DNA of 64,000 nucleotides from Streptomyces sp. NRRL B-24484 (lineage in GTDB: Bacteria; Actinomycetota; Actinomycetes; Streptomycetales; Streptomycetaceae), in the NCBI RefSeq assembly GCF_000717715.1, contig NZ_JOAI01000044.1, positions 5,777 to 69,776 on the forward strand, read 5' to 3'. The translations under genes were made by a program, and so were the position numbers. Of this stretch, positions 17,698-25,123 are shown piece by piece. Position 1 is the first letter of the stretch, and each line of letters begins with the position of its first letter. A model generated the notes under the pieces. That model was not told the origin of the DNA, searched no databases, and saw only the letters and a program-made list of their open reading frames with translations.

Positions 17698-19191
17698 TCA
17701 GACCTCGAACGGCTGGACGACGACGAAGTTCCCCGGGGCGCCGCGGAACTGCAGGCTGTACGACTCCGCCGCGTGCCCGGCGTAGGCGGACCGGCGGATC
17801 CGCACCGGCGCGGTGGTGATCACCTGCGAGCCGCGCGACCAGGCGACCAGCGCCTGCACGTCCACGTACGTCTCCGGGGTCGGGGTGACCGGCAGGACCA
17901 CCGGGGTGCCGTTGGTCTTCACGACCACGGTGCCGTGGCCGCTGAACTGCAGGGTGAAGAAGCCGCCGTTCGGCAGGCCCTCGCCCTCGATCCGGCGCAC
18001 CTCGTGCTCCAGGCCGGCCTCGAAGGCCAGCACCCGGTCCGAGCCGACGCAGAAGGAGTCGCCCTCCAGCCGCACCACGTGCAGGTCGCAGGCCTCGTCG
18101 GCGAGGAACACCTGCCCCTCGCCGGTGATCCGCATCAGCTTCAGCTGCTGGCCCGTCAGGTTGCCGACCAGCGTGCGCAGCATGCCGGAGCTCTCGTGCG
18201 CGAAGTCGGCCTTGCCCTGGTAGGCGACCATGCTGCCCTGCAGGGCGAGCACGTCCTTGCCCTTGGTCAGGCAGACCCGGACGAGCTTGTCGTTCTGCTT
18301 CACCCAGTCCTGGCCGGCCGCCGCGGCGTCGGTGTACTTGGTCAGCTCCGCGTACTTGGTCAGCGAGATCCGGACGCCGGCGGCCTGCGGCGGCAGCGAC
18401 GGCGCCGGTGGCACCGCCGCGGGCGGCAGGGCCCCGGGTGGCAGGGCCTCGGGCGGAACGGGCACGGCGGGCAGGGTCGCGTCGGGGTACGGCGGCGGGG
18501 CGGCGGGGGGCGCTGCGCCGGCGGGGACCGGGACGGCGAGCAGGGTCGCGTCCGGGGACTGCTGCGGTGCGGGGACGGCGGCCGGCGGGGGCGGGGCCTG
18601 CTGCGGCACCGGGGCGGCCGGGACCGCGGCGCCGGCGGGGGCCGCCCCGGCCGGTTCGTCCTCCAGGGCCTCGCCGCCGAAGTTCTCCAGCAGGGCGCGC
18701 AGCCCGCCGTCGAAGCCCTGCCCGACGGCCGCGAAGCGCCACTCGCCGCCGCGGCGGTAGACGTCCGCCAGCATCACGGCCCGCTCGGTGGAGAACTCCG
18801 CGCCGGTGAAGCTGTACCGGCCGACCTCGGTGCCGCCGGCCACGATCCGCACGTACCCGGAGGCCACCTGCGACATCTGCCCGTCGCCGTCGATGGTGGC
18901 GGTGAGGGCCAGCTTGTGGACGGCGTCCGGGACGGCGGGCAGCGCCACCGCGAAGGACTCGGAGTCGCCGCCCTGCGCGCCCAGCTGCCGGATCGACTGC
19001 TCGGGGCTGGCGGGCTGGTTGAAGAAGACGAAGTAGCGGTCGTCGCTGAGCCGCTCGTCGGCGTCCAGGCCGAAGCAGCTGATGTCGAAGGTCAGCCCCG
19101 GCGCCGCGATGTGCACGCCGAGGTAGAGCTCGGTGCTCGCGGTCAGCTCGCTGATCCGGACACGGGACGCCTTGACGAGTTCCCTGGACAT
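17698..19191 (-). CDS. TerD-AIM24 fusion protein
   Basis: 497-residue two-domain protein. Residues 1-185 form a TerD (tellurium-resistance, Ca2+-binding) domain: ISCFGLDADERLSDDRYFVFFNQ and the acidic SEQSIRQLG-type segments, ending with DVYRRGGEWRFAAVGQGFDGGL. A Pro/Ala-rich linker (about 190-265) contains short repeats of the ATLxAVPVP kind. The remainder is an AIM24 domain with GSMVAYQGKADF, GEGQVFLADEACDL and a C-terminal NFVVVQPFEV. The ATG at 19191 heads the operon. TerD proteins participate in tellurite, phage and calcium-linked stress phenotypes in other bacteria; no ter kinase or TerC gene is adjacent here. Confidence 0.88.
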   Translation of the reverse strand: MSRELVKASRVRISELTASTELYLGVHIAAPGLTFDISCFGLDADERLSDDRYFVFFNQPASPEQSIRQLGAQGGDSESFAVALPAVPDAVHKLALTATIDGDGQMSQVASGYVRIVAGGTEVGRYSFTGAEFSTERAVMLADVYRRGGEWRFAAVGQGFDGGLRALLENFGGEALEDEPAGAAPAGAAVPAAPVPQQAPPPPAAVPAPQQSPDATLLAVPVPAGAAPPAAPPPYPDATLPAVPVPPEALPPGALPPAAVPPAPSLPPQAAGVRISLTKYAELTKYTDAAAAGQDWVKQNDKLVRVCLTKGKDVLALQGSMVAYQGKADFAHESSGMLRTLVGNLTGQQLKLMRITGEGQVFLADEACDLHVVRLEGDSFCVGSDRVLAFEAGLEHEVRRIEGEGLPNGGFFTLQFSGHGTVVVKTNGTPVVLPVTPTPETYVDVQALVAWSRGSQVITTAPVRIRRSAYAGHAAESYSLQFRGAPGNFVVVQPFEV

Positions 19192-19288
19192 GGCGCGGAC
19201 CGGCCCCCTCCCGTACGGCTGCTGATCCCGGAGACCCTATCCCAGCGGCCCGCCCCGGCAGCAGCCCCGACCACAGCGTTTCTCCCTC

Positions 19289-20098
19289 TCAGTCGCAGCC
19301 GCCGGTGCCGGTGGTTCCGTCCGCGGCCGGTGCGTCCGCGGCGCCGTCCCCGGGCGCGCCGCCGCGGGCGCCCGGCAGGTGCGGCAGCCGGCCGGCGGCG
19401 GCCACCCCCTCCAGGTAGCCGCGGGCCCGCTCGGTGCGCGGGTAGGCGTCCAGCAGCGCCCAGAACCGGGGGCCGTGGTCGGCCACCAGCAGGTGCGCCA
19501 GTTCGTGCAGCAGCACGTAGTCGACCACGTAGCCGGGCATGCCCTGCAGCCGGTGGGAGAGCCGGATCGAGCCCTCGGCCGGGGTGCAGGACCCCCAGCG
19601 CGAGTTCTGGTTGGTGACCCAGCGGACCCGGCGCGGCACCGCCCGGCCGTCCAGGTACTCCGCCGACAGTTCGCGGGCCCTGGTCTCCAGCGCGTCGTCG
19701 CCGAGGGTGCGGCGGCTCTCCTGGCGGGCGAGGCGCTCGACCATCTGGGAGACCCAGCGCTGCTCCTCGGCCTTCGACATCCGGGCCGGGATCAGCACGA
19801 TCGTGCGGTCGCCCTCGCGGTAGGCGGAGACGGTGCGGCTGCGGCGGGTGCTGCGGCGGACCTCGACGTTCGACCGGTCGACCGCGGGCGGTGCGGCAGG
19901 TGCGGCAGGAACGTCCGGCGGGGCGGCCCGGACGGGCGAGGGCGGGGCCGTGGACGCCTCCGGGCCCTGCCGCTGCTGCACGGGGGGCTCCGCCTGCTGG
20001 GTGCGCGCGTACGCGCCGCCGGCCGCGGCCCCGTACCCGGAAGCGGCCCGGGTACGCCGGCGCGGCGAGGGGGATCGGGTGTCCGGTTCGGCCGCCAT
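19289..20098 (-). CDS. YgjP-like (DUF45) zinc metallopeptidase
   Basis: 269-residue protein. The first 85 residues are Arg/Pro/Ala-rich and probably disordered; the rest is a YgjP/WLM-type metallopeptidase domain with the HELAH zinc motif in YVLLHELAHLLVADHGPRFW, where the second His pair completes the site, and with the RWVTNQNSRWGSCTP signature that precedes the zinc helix in this family. Cytoplasmic. The start at 20098 (MAAEPD) is chosen because the frame upstream crosses the DnaA-box region. It is divergent from the E1-like gene. Substrate unknown. Confidence 0.85.
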   Translation of the reverse strand: MAAEPDTRSPSPRRRTRAASGYGAAAGGAYARTQQAEPPVQQRQGPEASTAPPSPVRAAPPDVPAAPAAPPAVDRSNVEVRRSTRRSRTVSAYREGDRTIVLIPARMSKAEEQRWVSQMVERLARQESRRTLGDDALETRARELSAEYLDGRAVPRRVRWVTNQNSRWGSCTPAEGSIRLSHRLQGMPGYVVDYVLLHELAHLLVADHGPRFWALLDAYPRTERARGYLEGVAAAGRLPHLPGARGGAPGDGAADAPAADGTTGTGGCD

Positions 20099-20189
20099 GC
20101 CATCCGACGTTACCCGGCGGATCCGACGGATCGGTGCCACCGGGGCCGTGGGCCGGGTGCAGGGTCGGCGCACGCCCGGCGAACGGAGG

Positions 20190-20245
20190 TTGTCCACAGG
20201 GTGTACGCACGGATGGTCGTACAAGCCCACCGGACCTGTGGACAA
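20190..20245. promoter_or_regulatory. Pair of inverted DnaA boxes with nested palindrome
   Basis: TTGTCCACAGG (20190-20200) and its exact inverse CCTGTGGACAA (20235-20245) frame 34 bases that hold a second inverted repeat TGTACG/CGTACA (20202-20207, 20218-20223). TTGTCCACA is the preferred DnaA box of Streptomyces. Located between the divergent metallopeptidase and E1-like genes, far from any dnaA/oriC gene in this window. Confidence 0.7.
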
Positions 20246-20388
20246 CGCGTTTCGCGGGCCGGCGCGGCCTCGGGCATCCTGCCGTCACCGCGGGGTCACC
20301 CGGGTGGGCCCGTCCGGGTCCCGCCCGCACCCGCCCCGCCGTGCCCTGCCCGCACGCCCCGCCCGCACGCCACACCGGAACGAGGACC

Positions 20389-21531
20389 ATGCGCCCGATG
20401 CTCAAACCCGGACTCGCCCGCCTCCGGCGGGACGAGCTGACCCTCCAGTTCGGCACCGTCCGCCGGTACGCCCGGCTGGTCGAGCAGGCCGGCCCCGCCG
20501 TCGCGGCCTTCCTCGACCTCGTCGACGGCACCCGTGACACCGCCGAACTGCTCGCGGCCGGCGAACGGCTCGGCATCGGTCCCGGCCCGGGGCGGGCGCT
20601 GCTCGACTCGCTGGCCGACGGCGAGCTGCTGGACGACGCCGAGGCCCTCCGCAAGGCCCTCGACGGCTTCCCGCAGCCGCAGCGGGAGCTGCTGGGGCCG
20701 GACGCGGCAGGGCTCTCCCTCGTCCACCCGGAGCCGGGCGAGGCGGCGGAGGTGCTGGCCGCCCGCCGGCAGGCCCGGGTGGAGGTCCGGGGTGCCGGGC
20801 GGGTCGGGGCGGCACTGGCCGCCGTCCTGGCGGCGGGCGGGATCGGCGCCGTGACGGTGGCCGACGGCGGCCGGGTCGAGCCCGGGGACTGCTCCCCCGC
20901 CGGCATCGCGCCCACCGACGTCGGGCGGCTGCGCGTTACCGCGGCCCGGGAGGCGGTGCTGCGGGCCGCCGGGGCGGCCCCGGCCGAGCGGCACCGTCCC
21001 GCCCCGGTCGCGGCCGGGCCGCCCGCCCTGGTCGTCCTGGCGCCCCGGGACGGCGCCGGCGCCTGGGCCGGCCGCACGGTCGAGGCGCACGAGCTGGCCC
21101 GGGCCGGCGTGCCGCACCTGTACGTGGGCGTGCTGGAGCACCTGGGCGTGGTCGGGCCGCTGGTGGTGCCCGGGGCGTCCGCCTGCGGCAGCTGCGCCGC
21201 GCTCACCCGGGCCGACGAGGACGCGGGCTGGCCCGCGCTGCTCGCCCAGCTGGAGGGCCCCGGCGCCGGCCCGGGCGGCCGCCCTGCCTGCGACAGCGCC
21301 CTGGCCACCGCGGTCGCAGGGCTGGCGGCGCTGCACGCGCAGCTCTTCCTGGACGGCGTGCTGCCGCCGAGCGTGGACGGCTGGTGCGAGCTGTCCGCCG
21401 CGGACGGCATGGTGCGGCGGCTGAGGCTGCCCGCCCACCCCTCCTGCGGGTGCCAGTGGCCGGGCGGACGACCGCCGCTGGCCGTCCCCGGGGCGGGGGC
21501 CTGTTCGGGCGCGGGCCGGGGCGGGGCGTGA
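20389..21531 (+). CDS. Orphan E1-like (ThiF-family) protein
   Basis: 380-residue protein resembling the E1-like partner proteins of RiPP cyclodehydratases and ThiF/MoeB enzymes. Residues 1-95 look like a leader-binding, winged-helix region (LDLVDGTRDTAELL, then LLDSLADGELLDDAE). The central part is a Rossmann-like domain (VRGAGRVGAALAAVLAAGG, VTVADGGRVEPGD) and Cys residues appear in ACGSCAAL and SCGCQW, probably a zinc site. The classical ATP-binding Arg/Lys set of active E1 enzymes is not obvious, so it may bind rather than adenylate. The ATG at 20389 follows GAGG. No YcaO, precursor peptide or ubiquitin-like gene is adjacent. Confidence 0.75.
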   Translation: MRPMLKPGLARLRRDELTLQFGTVRRYARLVEQAGPAVAAFLDLVDGTRDTAELLAAGERLGIGPGPGRALLDSLADGELLDDAEALRKALDGFPQPQRELLGPDAAGLSLVHPEPGEAAEVLAARRQARVEVRGAGRVGAALAAVLAAGGIGAVTVADGGRVEPGDCSPAGIAPTDVGRLRVTAAREAVLRAAGAAPAERHRPAPVAAGPPALVVLAPRDGAGAWAGRTVEAHELARAGVPHLYVGVLEHLGVVGPLVVPGASACGSCAALTRADEDAGWPALLAQLEGPGAGPGGRPACDSALATAVAGLAALHAQLFLDGVLPPSVDGWCELSAADGMVRRLRLPAHPSCGCQWPGGRPPLAVPGAGACSGAGRGGA

Positions 21532-21932
21532 CCGGGCCCGCGCCGCCCGTCGGCCGCCTGCCCGTCGGCCGCCTGCCCGGAGCGAGCCGGGTTGCGGTCG
21601 GCCGAGGCCTCCGGTCGGCCGGGCCCGGCCGGACGGGCGGGTCCCTCGTTCGGGCGGCCCGGTCTCCCGCCGGGCCCGTGGGGGCCTCCCCCGGGCGGGT
21701 GAACGCGGGAGGTCGGCCGGTCCGCCGAGGCCCCGGAGTGGGCCACGGGGGTGAATCCCGCGGGGCGCGCCGTCCCCTCCGGTTGCGCGCCCGAATGCCA
21801 GTCCGGATGATTCGCCGGATCCGGGGTGGCGAGCGGGCACAATGGCGTGGTGACCACTGCCCGGCGGCAGGCCGTGTCCGGTACTCGGTGCCGGGCCGCC
21901 CCGGCGGGCGCGATCCGACTGGGAGGCCCGGG
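21532..21932. other. 401-base gap before the ABC1 kinase gene
   Basis: No supported gene. It starts with a 15-bp unit repeated twice in tandem (21545-21574). The right half is likely the promoter region of the downstream kinase gene: CACAATGG near 21837 is a plausible -10 area and a strong GGGAGG ribosome site stands at 21921-21926. Confidence 0.5.
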
Positions 21933-23261
21933 GTGAGCGATCTTCCGCGCAAGGCCGTGACGCGGACGGCTCGGCTGGCGGCACTGCCGCTCGGCTTCGC
22001 CACCCGTGCCACGCTCGGGCTGGGCAAGCGGCTGGGCGGCCGGCCGGCCGAGGAGGTCACCGCCGAGCTCCAGCAGCGCACCGCCGAGCAGCTGTTCTCG
22101 ACGCTCGGTCAGCTCAAGGGCGGCGCGATGAAGTTCGGGCAGGCGCTGTCCGTCTTCGAGTCGGCGCTGCCGGAGGACGTGGCGGGCCCGTACCGGGCCG
22201 CGCTGACGAAGCTTCAGGACTCGGCCCCGGCGATGCCCGCGGCCACCGTGCACCGGGTGATGGCGGAGCAGATCGGCGAGGACTGGCGGGACAGGTTCCG
22301 CAGCTTCGACGACCGGCCGGCCGCCGCGGCGTCCATCGGGCAGGTGCACCGTGCGGTCTGGCACGACGGGCGGGCGGTCGCGGTCAAGGTGCAGTACCCG
22401 GGTGCCGGTGACGCCCTGCTGAGCGACCTGGGCCAGCTGGCCCGGCTCGCCCGGGTGCTCGGCCCGCTGATCCCGGGGATGGACATGAAGCCGCTGATCA
22501 CCGAGATGCGGGCCCGGGTCGCGGAGGAGCTGGACTACGGCCTGGAGGCGGAGGCCCAGCGGTCCCACGCGGTCGAGTTCGCCGACGACCCGGACATCGC
22601 CGTGCCGCAGGTCGTCGACCGGTCCGGGCAGGTCCTGGTCACCGAGTGGATGGACGGCACGCCGCTGGCCCGGGTGATCGCCTCGGGTTCGCGGGAGGAG
22701 CGGGACCGGGCCGGCCAGCTGCTGGCACGGTTCCTGTTCGCCGGGCCGACCCGCACCGGCCTGCTGCACGCCGACCCGCACCCGGGCAACTTCCGGCTGC
22801 TGGGCGACGGCGGACCGGTGGAGGAGTGGCGGCTCGGGGTCCTCGACTTCGGCACGGTGGACCGGCTGCCCGGCGGCCTGCCGGAGCCGATCGGCGCTTC
22901 ACTGCGGCTCGCGCTGGCCGGTGAGGCGGGCGCCGTCTACGACCTGCTCCGCCAGGAGGGCTTCGTCCGGCCGACGATCACACTGGACCCGGACGCGGTG
23001 CTGGACTACCTGGTGCCGATCATCGAGCCGACCCGGGTCGAGGAGTTCACCTTCACCCGGGACTGGATGCGCGCCCAGGCGGCCCGGATCGCCGACCCGC
23101 GCTCGCCCGCCTACAACCTCGGCAAGCAGCTCAACCTGCCGCCGTCGTACCTGCTGATCCACCGGGTGACGCTGAGCACGATCGGCGTGCTCTGCCAGCT
23201 GGGTGCGACCGTGCGGCTGCACGAGGAGCTGACCGCCTGGCTGCCGGGCTTCTCCGAGTGA
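21933..23261 (+). CDS. ABC1/UbiB-family atypical kinase
   Basis: 442-residue ABC1 (UbiB/ADCK-like) protein. Motifs in order: KxGQ in GGAMKFGQALSVFESALPE, the Ala-rich nucleotide loop AAAASIGQVH, the lysine segment VAVKVQYPG, EELDYGLEAEA, the catalytic LLHADPHPGNF and the metal-binding LDFGTVDRL. These are the family hallmarks for ATP binding. The GTG at 21933 has GGGAGG 6 bases before it. The mycobacterial counterpart Rv3197 lies beside whiB7, belongs to its regulon and affects macrolide tolerance; the same neighbourhood here (wblC convergent across a terminator) suggests a related role, which is inference. Confidence 0.92.
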   Translation: MSDLPRKAVTRTARLAALPLGFATRATLGLGKRLGGRPAEEVTAELQQRTAEQLFSTLGQLKGGAMKFGQALSVFESALPEDVAGPYRAALTKLQDSAPAMPAATVHRVMAEQIGEDWRDRFRSFDDRPAAAASIGQVHRAVWHDGRAVAVKVQYPGAGDALLSDLGQLARLARVLGPLIPGMDMKPLITEMRARVAEELDYGLEAEAQRSHAVEFADDPDIAVPQVVDRSGQVLVTEWMDGTPLARVIASGSREERDRAGQLLARFLFAGPTRTGLLHADPHPGNFRLLGDGGPVEEWRLGVLDFGTVDRLPGGLPEPIGASLRLALAGEAGAVYDLLRQEGFVRPTITLDPDAVLDYLVPIIEPTRVEEFTFTRDWMRAQAARIADPRSPAYNLGKQLNLPPSYLLIHRVTLSTIGVLCQLGATVRLHEELTAWLPGFSE

Positions 23262-23303
23262 CCCCGGCGGACGCGGCCCGGCCGCGTCCGCCTCGAACGA
23301 CGG

Positions 23304-23339
23304 CGACGGCCGCCCCCTTCCGCAGGGGGGCGGCCGTCG
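23304..23339 (+). terminator. Terminator after the ABC1 kinase gene
   Basis: Perfect 14-bp stem (23304-23317 with 23326-23339) with an 8-base loop, followed by TTCGTTGT, 42 bases after the stop codon. Confidence 0.85.
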
Positions 23340-23418
23340 TTCGTTGTGCTCTGCCTGGTCCATGGACGGGCCGCGCCGTTCCCGGGCTCGGGGGTCCCGG
23401 GGGTGGGGCGGCGGTCCG

Positions 23419-23829
23419 TCACATCAGGGCGGTGGCAAGCGCCCTGCGGGCGCGCAGCGAAGCGATCTCGGCCTTCCGCCGGAGGCGGACGGCCCGGGCG
23501 ACGCGCGCGCCGAGGCGTTGGCGCTCCGCCTCGCGGATGCGTTCGTGCATATGGGCGCGGGCCAGGGATTCCTGGAGGAGATGCATGTCGAAGTTCCTGT
23601 TCCGGATCTGGAGTTCGGCGTTCTGCTCGAAGTCGGCGGTGTGGTCGGCGACGGGGGTCATGTGGTGGTCCTGCTCGTGGTGCGTGCTCGGGAAGGGGCG
23701 ATGGGCTCGGGCATCGGCCTCGGCGGCGGCGATGCGTACGGAGCGGCGCAGGGTGTCGTCCTGCGGGGGCTGCTCTCCCCGTCGGACTCCTGCGGTTCCG
23801 TGACCGGAGGACGTGTGGGCGGTGATCAC
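23419..23829 (-). CDS. Small basic protein translationally coupled to wblC
   Basis: Unrecognised protein. If it starts at the GTG at 23829, which overlaps the wblC stop as GTGA, it has 136 residues; if it starts at the ATG at 23661, 8 bases after AGGA, it has 79 (MTPVADHTADFEQNAELQ). The second half is a highly charged, predicted helical segment rich in Arg, Ala and Glu (for example RIREAERQRLGARVARAVRL). The first half of the long form is polar and low-complexity, so the short form is quite possible. It could be a helix-bundle or nucleic-acid-associated protein made together with WblC. No homologue is recognised. Confidence 0.6.
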   Translation of the reverse strand: MITAHTSSGHGTAGVRRGEQPPQDDTLRRSVRIAAAEADARAHRPFPSTHHEQDHHMTPVADHTADFEQNAELQIRNRNFDMHLLQESLARAHMHERIREAERQRLGARVARAVRLRRKAEIASLRARRALATALM

Positions 23830-24194
23830 GCCATGACCTCGGTCTTGCGCGGACGGCCCCGCGGCCGCTTGCGGGCCACGACCACGCCCTGCACGAAGAG
23901 CTCGCCGCCCCAGACGCCCCACGGCTCGCGCCGCTCCAGCGCACCGGCGAGGCAGGACTCCTTCACCGGGCAGGTGCCGCAGAGGGACTTGGCGTACTCG
24001 ACGTCCGCCGGCGTCTCGGCGAAGAACACCTCCGGGTCGAAGGCGCGGCACGGGATGGTGCGGCCGAGGGCGTCGGCCTCGTCGAGCGAGGAGAGCTGCT
24101 GCATCAGGGAAACCTCCGGGGGGTCGGCCTGGTCGGCCTTGGTGAACTTGTCTGTCGGTACGGACGGGAGGGGCGGTGTGATGACCGTGGACAC
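23826..24194 (-). CDS. wblC: WhiB-family regulator WblC (WhiB7 orthologue)
   Basis: 122-residue WhiB-like iron-sulfur transcription factor that, by homology, activates intrinsic resistance to ribosome-targeting antibiotics together with the principal sigma factor. The four cluster Cys are in IPCRAFDPEVFF and CGTCPVKESC, followed by the GVWGGE turn and the C-terminal AT-hook RPRGRPRK that distinguishes WhiB7/WblC from other WhiB proteins. The GTG at 24194 has GAGG 5 bases upstream. It is next to the ABC1 kinase gene and downstream of uvrD2, the same order as in mycobacteria (Rv3197-whiB7-uvrD2). A terminator-like hairpin lies about 105 bases upstream of the start and an AT-rich WhiB7-type promoter further upstream, consistent with attenuation and autoregulation. 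Confidence 0.96.
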   Translation of the reverse strand: MSTVITPPLPSVPTDKFTKADQADPPEVSLMQQLSSLDEADALGRTIPCRAFDPEVFFAETPADVEYAKSLCGTCPVKESCLAGALERREPWGVWGGELFVQGVVVARKRPRGRPRKTEVMA

Positions 24195-24299
24195 TTCTTC
24201 CTCGTCTTTTCTCAGTGGTTCCGGTCCAGCCGGCTGGTGGGGCCGGACCGGAGGTCCCGGAGGACCTGGGTTCGTCTTGACGTACCGGACAAAACAGAA

Positions 24300-24336
24300 G
24301 GGCCGCGGATCCCGGTGGTGACGGGTTCCGCGGCCC
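24300..24336 (-). terminator. Intrinsic terminator in the wblC leader (candidate attenuator)
   Basis: 10-bp perfect stem (24327-24336 with 24300-24309) closed over a 4-bp inner stem, followed on the minus strand by TTCTGTTTTGT. It lies 22 bases after the 155-codon frame and about 105 bases before the wblC start, so it would stop most transcripts before wblC. Further on, AGGTCC/GGACCT and CCGGTCC/GGACCGG segments can pair in competing ways. Confidence 0.75.
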
Positions 24337-24358
24337 TGGAGACCGACCTGAGGTTGAC

Positions 24359-24826
24359 TCAGGTTCGTTCGCTCCAGGGTGCTGGGCCGCGGAAGGCCCT
24401 CATCCGGATGGCCTCGGCGCCCTTGTGGGCGGCCTGGGCCTGGTTGATCAGCTGCTCGTCCTGCTTGGCTGCTCCGGCACCGGAGACGCGCACATAGCCG
24501 CCGTGCTCGGCCGCCACTGCCACTGCCTTCGGTGCCTGGGTCGGTCGCTCGTCGCGCAGCCCGAGGCCGCCGCCGATGATCGCCCAGTCACGGGACAGAC
24601 CCGTCTCGAAGGAATCGGCGCCGCCGAGGCCAGTGAAGCCGGAGCCACTGACAACGGAGACATCGGTGCCCTGGAGACCCAGCCCGCTTTCGGCCAGCAC
24701 GACCACGCCGCGCAGACGCGAAACGGCGGTCGAGGTGCCACGGGTGCCGAACATCGAGGGAGCGCACGCGGGCATGGCGAAAACGGTCTGGCCAGTCAGT
24801 TTGGTGATCTTCTTCGTGGTTTCCAC
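24359..24826 (-). CDS. 155-residue protein of unknown function in the wblC leader
   Basis: Unrecognised protein with a strong ribosome site (GGAGG 8 bases before the GTG at 24826). The sequence has METTKKITKLTGQTVFAMP at the start, Gly-rich hydrophobic stretches (VVSGSGFTGLGG, AIIGGGLGL) and an Ala/Gln-rich helix (QLINQAQAAHKGAEAIR) near the end. Two Cys residues lie about ten codons apart counting from position 22. Third-position GC is noticeably lower than in neighbouring genes (CGT, ACT, GAT, GTT, GCA codons). It lies between a WhiB7-type promoter and a terminator, so it may be a real small gene of the wblC transcript or an oversized regulatory uORF. Confidence 0.55.
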   Translation of the reverse strand: METTKKITKLTGQTVFAMPACAPSMFGTRGTSTAVSRLRGVVVLAESGLGLQGTDVSVVSGSGFTGLGGADSFETGLSRDWAIIGGGLGLRDERPTQAPKAVAVAAEHGGYVRVSGAGAAKQDEQLINQAQAAHKGAEAIRMRAFRGPAPWSERT

Positions 24827-24884
24827 TGTCTTCGCCTCCTCTCGGCGTCTCGCGGTGCCCAGTCCCCCGGGCCCCGGTGTTCGG

Positions 24885-24968
24885 ATGTCTGTCGGTCCTG
24901 CTGGTGGAGCTCTTGTTGCTGTGTGGAGCTGTGCGGTGCTGCGTGGAGCTGTGGTGGCCGGTGGGTCC
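24885..24968 (-). promoter_or_regulatory. C-rich, G-poor leader segment with triple repeat
   Basis: On the minus strand this part of the leader is strongly C/A-rich and G-poor, unusual in this genome, and holds three copies of AGCTCCAC (24904-24911, 24923-24930, 24943-24950) spaced 19 and 20 bases. Such C-over-G bubbles are typical Rho-loading regions. It precedes the 155-codon frame. Confidence 0.5.
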
Positions 24969-25051
24969 TCGCGGACCCCGGCCGTGCTCGAACGGCACGC
25001 GGAAGGTGGCCTTCCACGGCCTTGCGATCTCGTCCCCTTGACCGCTCCGGC

Positions 25052-25090
25052 AGGCTATTGCGCGCGGCGTACGGGGCGCAAACTATTTTT
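25052..25090 (-). promoter_or_regulatory. WhiB7/WblC-type promoter
   Basis: On the minus strand: an A/T stretch AAAAATAG (25090-25083), TTGCGC (25081-25076), an 18-base spacer and TAGCCT (25057-25052). Known WhiB7-dependent promoters carry an A/T block just upstream of the -35 that receives the AT-hook. It lies 34 bases after the uvrD2 stop and would begin the transcript that includes wblC about 850 bases before its start codon. Confidence 0.65.
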
Positions 25091-25123
25091 CCGGCGAGTT
25101 CCGGAGTGATCTCCACGAGCGGC

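Noticed and set aside
16967..18742. Upstream part of an 828-codon minus frame running into the last AIM24 gene
   Set aside because: Lies out of frame with the two AIM24/TerD genes and is Arg/Gly/Ala-rich; the real start at 16966 has a strong ribosome site.
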